This document shows positions 46,585-55,299 of a stretch of DNA of 64,000 bases, piece after piece. Within the stretch, counting starts at the first letter, position 1; each line of letters opens with the position of its first letter. The notes below the pieces were generated by a model. That model was not told the DNA's origin. It saw nothing but the letters and a program-made list of their open reading frames with translations, and made no database searches. Origin of the DNA: Basidiobolus meristosporus CBS 931.73 (lineage: Eukaryota; Basidiobolomycota; Basidiobolomycetes; Basidiobolales; Basidiobolaceae); assembly GCA_002104905.1 (NCBI GenBank), contig MCFE01000114.1, forward strand, positions 1-64,000, in the 5' to 3' direction. A program made the translations under genes and the position numbers.

Positions 46585-47596
46585 ATGGTATTAATCTTTG
46601 CGTTTCTTACGACCATCTGCTTCATACATTCTATTTACGGGATCGGCTTTCCGTACTGTCAAGGGCAATACGCAGTGAACTCTCAGAATTGCGGCCAGTT
46701 TGATTTCCGACGCTTGCCAACGGCCACCTGCGCACCTAGACCAATCCAACAAGTAGAGAACTCCGCCTCCGATGTCCCAGATATTACTCGTCGATTGATC
46801 ATATCCATCACCAATGTATTTGAGAGCTTCCAGGTCAGCTTGGACTATCCCTTCTGTAGAAACGTGAAAGATGGCCTGGGCTTCACCTGCGGCTACGCTG
46901 GCTTCACTACCGCCAATGGGGACGCCCTTGATGGTGATAGAGGAGTACCAGCGCATGTTGAACGGCTCAGAGAATCCGTTTGAGAAGTATATGGGCGAGC
47001 TGCGTCGTCTGGCCGATCCGAACGACTGTATATCCGTTAAAGGGGACGTTAGTAGACTACGCGGGTTCCCAGCGGTATGGCGGCGGGCCTCTTGCGACCC
47101 GTTGTTCAGGCGTGCCCAAGATCGGGTCGGCCATAAACGACACTTGGTGCCCGCCATGAACCTTGCCTGGGAGGTGGGCGTCCGAAGCAACCTAGGAAAG
47201 GCCATCTTCTACGACACTGCAGTTCAACATGGTCATGACGTGGACAACGGAGTCAGCTTACGAACGCTGATCAAAATGGCCGGATCCCTCAACATCACCG
47301 AAGCCGAGTATCTGGATCGCTTCTTGAAGCTCCGAAGGAAGATGCTCTGCTGCTATCCGGACACGATATGGCCCGCCACGGCTGACCGCATCAGTGACTT
47401 GACGAATCTGTTACAATCCGGGAACCTACAGTTGTCCACGCCGATTAGGCTGATAAGCTACCAGTACCAGCTAACTGGTCAAGAAAGACTGGATGTGACA
47501 TGCACGAGTGAAGCCAAAAGTCGTTTTGCCAAGTTTTATTCCTTAGAAGCATTCGCGAGTGTTGCCACGGTATGGATCATATGGTATCTGCTATAA
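46585..47596 (+). pseudogene. GH46-type chitosanase with a one-base frameshift
   Basis: Secreted endo-chitosanase homologue that would cleave deacetylated chitin. The start ATG at 46585 gives a signal peptide (MVLIFAFLTTICFIHSIYG). The first frame continues through the catalytic region: candidate acid Glu80 (TNVFESFQ) and candidate Asp96 (KDGLGFTCGYAGFTTANGDA). It then runs out of frame at 46928-46929 and stops at 46983. Removing one T from CCCTTGATGG restores the family sequence in the +1 frame: LMVIEEYQRML, GFPAVWRRASCDPLFRRAQD, GKAIFYDTAVQHG, down to the stop at 47596. The C-terminal part is perfectly open for 220 codons, so the break is recent or a sequencing error. The product would be 337 aa with a hydrophobic C-terminal tail (ATVWIIWYLL) that may be a membrane or GPI signal. 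No intron seen. Confidence 0.85.
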
Positions 47597-47646
47597 TCGG
47601 TTGTAAATAAACACACATATCCACCAAACACCCCCTCGGCGTGGGG

Positions 47647-48732
47647 TCAACACAAAGTAAACGAGAAGTCCCAATATTCTATATGCTTCAACGGGTTATA
47701 CGAGTCTATCGAGAAGGAGCACAGCGGGTCCTCACGGACAGTCCCGTGGATCACATCGTTGCACTCGAACGTTGTGACCCCATCGTGTCCGATCCACACC
47801 TCGTGGGGGATGTGATGAAAGCCAAACAATCGCATCCCTCCATGGGGGACCGGGTCGTTGGCGTTGACTACGCGGAGCACCCTTGGGGTGAGTTCGCCAT
47901 CGGAGATTACCTCAAACATGAACTGGGCCATTGCTCGGTTTCCAACTCTGGGCGAGCCAAAGGTATGGAGGTAGAACTTGTCTTTGCGAAAATGCCGCAG
48001 CGCATCGCTGAGTTGAGGCACCTGTGTGTAGTTGTTCATCATAAGCTTGATGTCAAACCCGCCCAAGGTTGCCAACGCTGCCCCCTAATCAATGCGACAA
48101 GGTTACCCCACGTCAACGTCGCGAATGACCAGATGATGTTGGGCTTACCAGGGAAAGGCCAACCACCACAATCTCGTATTTCTCTGGCTCTCCATGATCG
48201 ATTGCAATGTTCAGAGCCTTCAGTAGATGCTTTCTGTAGCCAGGCTTCAGCCCCTCAAAGCTCTTCCAAAACCCCCCGTGGACCTTCATGCTAGCTTTGA
48301 TGCCGTTTTGGATGTAGGGTATCGGGATGAGGTCGAGGTCGTAAAGGATCCCTTGAAGATTTATGGTCCTAAAGACAAAGCGGTTAGCCACCTTGAAGCT
48401 CTGCCGCTCCTGGTTTCAACTAACCCTCTAAAGCCCAGAATGATCTTCTTCAGCTTCCGGTCCATGGCAACATATGACGAGCCACCTGTCATCAGATCCT
48501 TGTACTCCCCGATGAGTTCCCCATCACCAACGCAATGATAGCAACTCCAGTCAGCCACCTCGCTGCTTAAACAAGTAGCCACACCTGCATACTCTGCGTG
48601 CAAGCGCAGAACGTCGAACACGCCTTTATCGAGGTGAGGTCTATCTAAATCTTTCCAATTCTCCCCGCTTCCAATTGTTGCGCCGAGGTAAAGCAAAACA
48701 ACCAGTAGTACGTCGCAAAATTTCCCTCTCAT
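47647..48732 (-). CDS. Class 3 (Rhizomucor-type) secreted lipase
   Basis: Triacylglycerol-lipase family alpha/beta hydrolase, 321 aa, predicted secreted. Exons 48425-48732, 48149-48368 and 47647-48084; introns of 56 bp (GTTAGT/TTTAG) and 64 bp (GTAAGC/TTAG). Signal peptide at residues 1-22. Oxyanion region ILGFRG-TINLQGILYDLDLI. Nucleophile elbow VVVGLSLGAALATL spans the second intron, with Ser175; the usual GHSLG is GLSLG here. Catalytic Asp253 (VNANDPVPHGG) and His310 (NPLKHIEYW) follow in order. SDALRHF...YLHTFGSPRVGN is the typical preceding strand. It is tail-to-tail with the chitosanase gene with only 50 bp between stops. Confidence 0.92.
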
Positions 48733-49577
48733 TGAGGCTTACTAGGCAGTGTAATTTACCTAGGTACTAGATATAGTGGGGCGGGCAGAAGTTCCAATAC
48801 ATCGTGTTGACGCACTGTTTCATCGGAGTCCTTGAAGTCATGAAGGCACAGGCATCGGCGGTTATTTGAATGGTGGTGTGGTTTGAAGATTGTTTAGTTT
48901 ACGGGAAAATGTCTATCTAGTATTTATCTGGATTAAGCGGCTGATGACCATGTATCTGGATTGGAGGTGGTGATCATTGTTGCTAGTTACAAACAGACGT
49001 CTCTTTTGAAACATTGTATCTGACTGTGACTTCGGTAACACACTCCACTCCAAACACGTGTTGACCAAACCATTACCCTCTTCTGGGCCATGCAGCTAAG
49101 CTTGCCCCTTGCTTACGACACGTGCGCGTACCGAATAACCAATGCACTGTGTAACAAGGACGACGGAAGCCACTTGCTTTGCACAGGATGGAAGCGTCCA
49201 CGCTGAAGGTGAAGCACCAATGCATAGAGAATTCTCCAAATTACGAATCTAACAAATGACCACAAACGAATGACTGTTGTACGGCATTCAATTCCAATTT
49301 AATCTATTCAAATATAACAATTATTAATGGGAGCTGGTTATCTGTCGAATTCCAACTAATCATTGAGTGTTGGATGCATCAGGTTTAATCTCCCTTGATC
49401 GGACCATATCAAGCAATAATAGCTTTCTTCAGCTCCTTAACTTCCTTCCTCTGCTGTACTTTTGGATTTTCGCACTTATCCTTGCGCTCGCCGTTGAGCT
49501 TTTTTGAATTACGCCAGTTTTAGTTTTGCCTCTGAACCACGCCCTTTTGTATTCCACCCGTTCCCGAAACCCCCGTC
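48733..49577. other. Divergent promoter region, lipase and Ras
   Basis: 845 bp between divergent genes. I see no ORF of interest; a pyrimidine-rich stretch at about 49500-49575 precedes the Ras ATG. Confidence 0.4.
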
Positions 49578-50477
49578 ATGGCTGCCAAAGTCCATAGAGA
49601 ATATAAGCTAGTTGTAGTCGGTGGTGGTGGTTAGTAATGCGGAAGCCTCTGTCATAGCCTGGCTACGCGCTCTTTACTGACTCTTTTCTACTTTCGAACA
49701 CGCCTAGGTGTTGGTAAATCCGCCCTCACGATACAATTTATCCAGTCTCACTTTGTAGACGAATATGATCCCACTATCGAAGGTGAGCGTTGTTGGAGTC
49801 TGGTAGATCCGGCGGAGACGCTAACCGCCTGGTTGAATGTTTAGATTCTTACCGTAAGCAATGCGTGATTGACGACGAGATTTCCATGCTGGATGTTCTG
49901 GATACTGCCGGTCAAGAAGAATACAAGTAAGTCCTTACCCACACCTCGGCAACGCCTGGATCTTCAGATAGTAATCAGTTTCTAGCGCCATGAGAGAGCA
50001 ATATATGCGTACAGGCGAGGGCTTTCTCCTTGTGTACAGTATCACTTCCAGGCACTCCTTTGAGGAGATCAGCACTTTCCAGCAGCAGATTTTACGCGTG
50101 AACGATGTCGATTATTTCCCTATTATCATTGTTGCGAACAAATGCGATTTAGAAAGTGAACGACAAGTATCCTCGCAAGGTTGGTTTCATCCACAATGGA
50201 GACCATTATCCCCCCTCCCCCCCCTTCACGCGCACAACTAACCTACCTCTTGATTACTATAGAGGGAAAAGACCTCGCTCGACAATTCAACTGTCCCTTC
50301 ATTGAGACATCCGCCAAGCAACGGATCAATGTTGACGAGGCTTTTTACAATATTGTCCGAGAAATCCGAAAGTTCAACCGCGATTCACAAAACGGGAACG
50401 GCATGAACGGTGGCCACCACAATAGCCACGGCGGTGAAGAATCGGGCAGTAGCGGGTGTTGCTGTATTGTGATGTAA
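49578..50477 (+). CDS. RAS1: Ras small GTPase
   Basis: Membrane-anchored signalling GTPase, 205 aa, five exons: 49578-49629, 49708-49782, 49845-49926, 49986-50179 and 50263-50477 (introns 78, 62, 59 and 83 bp). P-loop GGGGVGKS (residues 15-22), effector loop EYDPTIEDSYRKQ, switch [24 protein letters not shown], base-recognition NKCDL and ETSAK. The effector loop is of true Ras type rather than Rap/Rheb. A hypervariable Gly/Asn/His/Ser-rich tail ends in GCCCIVM, so CIVM is the CaaX box and the extra cysteines are probable palmitoylation sites. The usual Ser after EEY is Asn (codon split by intron 3). All key residues are present. Confidence 0.95.
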
Positions 50478-51080
50478 TGGACATGGCAAGATTGATGTAA
50501 CGCTGGATGGTTCCGTATTTTATTTAGTGTTGGAGTAGACTCGATCAAAGATCCCGGCAACCACTCCCCGGCCCAACTTAACCCAGCCTCACCACCTAGA
50601 AAAGATTAAATAGTTTCTGTAGATTTGTTCACTTTACCTTTGACTGATTTCCTTTCCTCAAACACCACTTGTTGGGATATCGCCGCCCACTTCACCAAGT
50701 TGGGTGGTTTCTGTGAATTAGACTTTGCGAACATATTCATCTCATATCTGTTGCGCCCCGCTGTGGGATTTTTTATTAACTTCTTACCAAGTAAATACAT
50801 CCACACGCAATTGCCAGATGCGCCTCATTATGCAGAAATACTACCCATCACAACACGCCGTTGTTGACCGCCCATGCGAGGCCATGCACGATTGTTGATG
50901 GTTATGGGCAGAGCAATGGGAGATGGAATGGAGAATTCCTTGGTAATCAACTTTTATTCTACTGTTTGGTATGTGGATGTTAGATTACGCGTGAGTAGCA
51001 GGGGAACTGGTTGTGTACATATGATATTGGATGGGAACAAAAGGATTGATGCAGATTATATGTATGAGGATGGGACTCGC
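50478..51080. other. Spacer between convergent Ras and cytochrome c genes
   Basis: Converging 3' flanks. A frame running through 50625-50867 has no motif. Nothing else supported. Confidence 0.4.
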
Positions 51081-51404
51081 TTAGGCAGTAGATTCCTTGA
51101 GGTAGGCGACGCAGTCAGCACGATCCTTAGGCTTCTTGAAACCAGCGAAGGCCATCTTGGTACCAGGGATGTACTTCTTGGGGTTCTCGAGGTAGTCGAA
51201 CAAAGTTTCCTCATCCCAGACAACAGCCTTGTTGATGTTGGCAGCGGTGAAGGTGAATCCAGGGGTGGTACCGGATTTACGTCCGAAGAGACCGTGAAGG
51301 TTAGGACCGACCTTGTGGGCACCACCTTCCTCAACGGTGTGGCATTGGGCACAACGGGTCTTGAAGAGCTTAGCTCCGGCAGTAGCGTCACCAGTGGGGG
51401 CCAT
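51081..51404 (-). CDS. CYC1: Cytochrome c
   Basis: Intermembrane-space electron carrier between complex III and cytochrome c oxidase. 107 aa, intronless. Haem attachment CAQCH (Cys18, Cys21, His22), [12 protein letters not shown], the conserved YIPGTKMAF with axial Met, and [18 protein letters not shown] at the end. The N terminus is the short fungal form without a cleaved presequence. Codon use is strongly biased to C-ending codons, in keeping with high expression. Start ATG at 51402-51404. Confidence 0.97.
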   Translation of the reverse strand: MAPTGDATAGAKLFKTRCAQCHTVEEGGAHKVGPNLHGLFGRKSGTTPGFTFTAANINKAVVWDEETLFDYLENPKKYIPGTKMAFAGFKKPKDRADCVAYLKESTA

Positions 51405-52199
51405 GTTTGAGTGTTAGTAGTAGTAAGAAAGGATTAACTGACTTGACTGGATGCTCCCCCGCATAATTAGAATATATACCTGAGGAAGCCCCCCATGGGA
51501 TACCCCATATTTTTCTCTTGCCTCCTGGATATGGAAGGACTCAAATTTTTCTTGAGCGCAGCTCTCATCCACCTGCATGCAAGATACGTATTTTCACGCG
51601 TCCATCCACTCGGAAAGGTAGATGGATATATTTGGGGTGCTTCCCGGCCAATCACCAGGCAGCTTTGCTCAACCTGGATTGATTTGTGACCAGAAAAGCA
51701 TGGAATGTCAAAATGGAAGTGTGTGCCACCCCAATTCCGTCGAGCTGAAAATTTTTCCTCTTCGAAGATTCACCAGCTTAGTCCCCTCCAACCCTAGCCC
51801 AGGCCCCGCCTAAGCGCTGATGTAAACAACTTACGAGTTTTGCCTAACTCCGTGCTTACCTAATTCCCTTGCTCAAAAATCCCTTTGCTGTAGGGGAGCT
51901 GGGTGAGTACATATACGGGCCCGATGTAGCCGCGCACCGATGGGTGTTGATGAAGCCCCTACAAGAGCAGCACAATGCACTTGGTTCCAATTTTGATTGC
52001 ACATCTGAGAAGCCCTCTTTGGCCGATCCCTATCTAAGTGCTGACAGCACAAGCTGACTTCCTTGATATGCTATCTGATGAACTCTCCTGCATATATGTA
52101 TGTTGAGGGAAGGAAATAAATAGACGCGGTCGAGGCACATGTTCCAACCATCTTTATTCCCACTTCTTCTCATAGATCGTTACAGTATAATAGATCAAC
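51405..52199. other. Divergent promoter region, cytochrome c and deacetylase
   Basis: A TATA-like box for cytochrome c (ATATATTC complement) lies near 51470-51478. No gene; the small frames have no motif. Confidence 0.4.
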
Positions 52200-53279
52200 A
52201 TGAATATATCCACATTAGCCCAAAGATTTTTAATCCTCACCACCCTCCTTGCAACGTTGGTGCACGCACAAGATATCGGTGAAGGGATTGTCCTGAGCTG
52301 TGAAAAGCCGGGCGTGTTTGCTCTGACATTTGATGATGGTAAGCCAGTAGTCTGATTTGTGGGATGAGCCTTGACTGACATCTTCCATATCAGGACCTAG
52401 CCAATTTACTCCTGCACTGTTGAAAACCCTAAAAGAGAAACAAGTCACAGCTACTTTCTTTGTCTTGGGCGTGAACGTGAACGAGCCCTCCACCTCTGGC
52501 TTTCTCAAGCAAGCCTACGATGATGGCCACCAGATAGCCCTACATACCAACACCCATCCACACCTCAATAACATGACTGATGCCCAAATCAGAGAGGAGA
52601 TGACTCTTGTGGAGCAGGCAGTCCATAACGTGATTAAAGTGACTCCCAACTATATGAGGTAGGTTCCGGACTGCTCATTGGCGGGGATTACAGACGCTAA
52701 TTAACCATAATTAGGCCTCCCTATGGCGAGTGTAACGACAGCACCCGGTCAACCCTGGTGCAAATGAATTACACCATCATCAACTGGAACGTCGACTCCA
52801 ATGGTAAGCAATCACACTCCCATCTTATCGCGGCACCTAATATTCATCCGATCCTGAACCAAGATTGGCGTTACCACGGAGATCCATCGAAGTACGAGTT
52901 GGTCTACACGAACATCGAGCAGGAGCTGAACCGTGGCACCCCCACCAGCAGCTTCATCTCTCTGCAACATGACATTGAAGATTTCAGCGTAAGCATGACC
53001 GACAGGATCATTGACTTGATCCGCGGCAAGAACTACACGCTGGAGACGGTGGCTGATTGCCTAGGGAACCGGATTCCTATGTACCGAGACGCCCCAAACA
53101 ACAACAAAAAGGCCAATTCCACCCTGCCAACCACCAGCGCCTCCAGCTCCTTGGCCACCACCCCCACCGCCAGTGTTTCCGCTCCTACGGCAAGCAGGGT
53201 GTCTTCTGGCGCCAGCCGCACGCTAACAGCCGGTTGGTTCGTAGCACTTGTAGGCGGATTTACCTATGTCACGCTCTAA
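52200..53279 (+). CDS. Chitin deacetylase-like polysaccharide deacetylase (CE4), GPI-anchored
   Basis: Removes N-acetyl groups from chitin to give chitosan (family function). 302 aa, four exons: 52200-52338, 52394-52658, 52715-52803 and 52864-53279; introns 55-60 bp. Signal peptide at residues 1-23. NodB motifs: TFDDG (43-47; Asp45 and Asp46), H-TNT-H (His97, His101), RPPYGECN, a motif-4 WNVDSNDW and SLQHDI. A Ser/Thr/Ala-rich stretch follows and then a hydrophobic tail (GWFVALVGGFTYVTL), typical of a GPI-anchor signal, so it probably acts at the cell wall. Product chitosan would be the substrate of the neighbouring chitosanase homologue; the link is inference. Confidence 0.93.
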
Positions 53280-53882
53280 GCGGACCGGTTCATACCCCCG
53301 GTCAAAAAAGCACTGTGCGCCCTACTTCATACCAGTCATAGTAATAAACACTTCCACCCACTTCCACCCACGAGGTCTAGATCCATCCAAAGCGGAGCTA
53401 AGCCATGGCCCGCTCGGGAAATCTTCCAGTCGAGTCACACCTCCTTGGATTTGAATCCGACATGATACCGTTTTACTTGACTCGCCGTGTTGTGTTCTTC
53501 GTCGCCACCGGCCAGATGGATGCCAGGGAAGGCCTAGAGGGATCGATGGGTTTCATCACTCGACTCCCCCTGATACGAGGTGGGATTTGCGCCATACGCA
53601 CGCAAGCAAACAAACCCATCTTGAGACCATGTCAGGGATGGTTCCGGTTTCCCTGGGTCTAGACCCGATGGACGGAGCATTTCCCAAATTTCATACGTCA
53701 TCCGAATTAATGAAGATCCTTGGATGATTCATATTTATTTTGGGTGAAATGAGGGGGGGGGGATAATTACATACGAGACGCCCGTCGGACGTAGATGATG
53801 GGTTTCGCGCGAAAGGAGGAGTCACCGAGGAGAAAATTTCCACTCCGCACGACCACATCACATTGCACCGCATCGAACACCG
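53280..53882. other. Intergenic region
   Basis: GC-richer DNA with a G-run (about 53753-53762) and no recognisable gene. Contains a short imperfect tandem CTTCCACCCA at 53350-53369. Confidence 0.4.
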
Positions 53883-54428
53883 TCAGACCAGCGTGCCACG
53901 ATTCTTCTCGAACGCCATCGCGGTGGAGAACTTCAGATACATGAAGCTTATCTTTCGAACCCGATAGTTCATGGTCTCGTACAATGCCAGCTGGCGGCGG
54001 AAGTTCTGATTGGGACACACGCATTTGCGACACTGGCGAATCCTCTCCAGTGCGTACTCGAAACGGAGCTGGTAGCGACGCATCAGATACGCCACCGCGA
54101 ACGCCGCGCTGCTGGAGATCCCCATGGAGCAGTGGAGGAGGACTGTGTTGTAGGGGGATTGGTCCAGCGCCCCACTGATAAACTCGTAGGCCTGATCAAA
54201 GTATTGCAGTATGTTTTCCTCGTCTCTGTCCAGCACCGGGATCGTCTCGTATACAAATTTGTAGGGGAAGGCTGGGGCCAGGTTCTTCCCCACCACCAAG
54301 ATATGGGTGATCTTCTGCTGCTCGAGGAACTCCACCGACCCGGCCGCTTGTCGAGTGCCGAGCCAAAGGCGGGTCGATACGTAAGATGCCAGTCGAGAGA
54401 TGTCCACATTGCCTTCCAAGGGGATCAT
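53883..54428 (-). CDS. STYX-like dual-specificity phosphatase homologue lacking the catalytic arginine
   Basis: 181 aa, start chosen at the ATG 54426-54428 (the frame extends upstream only to a TTG). The fold of a dual-specificity phosphatase is clear: ISRLASYVSTRLWLGTRQAA, EFLEQQKITHILVVGK, FVYETIPVLDRDEENILQYF with the general-acid loop, and the P-loop VLLHCSMGISSSAAFAVAYL. The C-terminal part, CVCPNQNFRRQLALYE, is closest to the STYX pseudophosphatase group. The catalytic Cys100 is kept, but the invariant Arg of HCx5R is Ser106. Family knowledge says this Arg binds the phosphate, so catalysis should be lost or crippled. A role in binding phosphoproteins is likely. Intronless. Confidence 0.85.
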   Translation of the reverse strand: MIPLEGNVDISRLASYVSTRLWLGTRQAAGSVEFLEQQKITHILVVGKNLAPAFPYKFVYETIPVLDRDEENILQYFDQAYEFISGALDQSPYNTVLLHCSMGISSSAAFAVAYLMRRYQLRFEYALERIRQCRKCVCPNQNFRRQLALYETMNYRVRKISFMYLKFSTAMAFEKNRGTLV

Positions 54429-54954
54429 TGCCAATACTGAAGACTTGTCTGACGGATGGGATGCCGCCAAGGACAATAAATAGTTTAGGAGAAGGCTGTG
54501 TAGAAAATCGACGCCAATTTAACTTGATTTAGGCCCCGTCTAATTGGAATCTCATCTTATTCAAGTTTCGCTAGCTTCCCGGCTGACCCCTTGGAAGACG
54601 AACCTCTTTCGTGAGCGTGTTTCCCCAAGGGTCATGGGGGTTGGCTGAGTGGTGGTGGATGTGTCGCTGGGACGGGCGGCCATTGGGCGGTCCACTGAAA
54701 TGGCGGGAACAGGAATGTGCCAGTTCAAGGGAGAAGCGGGAGTATTTCACAAGATAAATGGACAAATGAATCGGGCTGAAATAATGATGGATTCGCTTGG
54801 AATAGCTAAATCGCGATTCATCCACTGACAAGGGGCATCGCTTCATTCGTCCTCCTTTTTCATCCCGATCTGAGACAGGTTGTCTGGCGAGGGTGGGTAT
54901 AAAGGTTGGGTGAAGGCCATCCTGAAGCGAGACGAACCTTTCTTCCTGTTCACC
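54429..54954. other. Intergenic region
   Basis: Shared upstream region of two divergent genes; TATA-like GTATAAAG at 54897-54904 (plus) for the zinc-knuckle gene. Nothing else. Confidence 0.4.
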
Positions 54955-55299
54955 ATGCTTCTAATACGGTCGCAACGCTACGCCAAGAGCCACCCCAAAC
55001 CGCTCGGTACATGCACCTACTGTCATCGGGGCCATTCGACTGATCAGTGTGCAGATGCTACTGCCGAGCTGCAGATGTACGTCGCCTCTTCCTCTCGACA
55101 CTCCCTTTACAATCAATGCGTGATGATCGACCATGGCCTGGAGGAGCATCTGGAATTCGCCCGGATCTGTGGTATGGTGGAGCGACTGAGCGCGCGACGA
55201 CTTTCCTCCCAGGTTTGTACGGGGTCTCGTAGAGTGCACCGATTTGCCCTGGACTCACCCTTCTTTTGCTGTCAGGATTACATCCCGTCGAAACGGTGA
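54955..55299 (+). CDS. Small CCHC zinc-knuckle protein
   Basis: Predicted 93 aa from exon 1 54955-55212 and exon 2 55276-55299; the 63-bp intron (CAG|GTTTGT ... TGTCAG|GAT) keeps frame, so an unspliced 114-aa reading also exists. The ATG lies about 50 bp after a TATAAAG. Near the N terminus CTYCHRGHSTDQC fits C-x2-C-x3-H-x4-C with Gly before His, a single zinc knuckle as in nucleic-acid-binding proteins and retroelement Gag. The rest (helical, HGLEEHLEFARICGMVERLS) is unfamiliar. CpG content is normal, unlike the retroelements, so it is not an obvious Gag fragment. Moderate confidence that it is a gene. Confidence 0.5.
   Translation: MLLIRSQRYAKSHPKPLGTCTYCHRGHSTDQCADATAELQMYVASSSRHSLYNQCVMIDHGLEEHLEFARICGMVERLSARRLSSQVCTGSRRVHRFALDSPFFCCQDYIPSKR

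Noticed and set aside
46591-47205. 204-codon minus-strand frame over the chitosanase
   Set aside because: The plus strand shows clear GH46 motifs; the minus frame is low-complexity shadow with a weak start.
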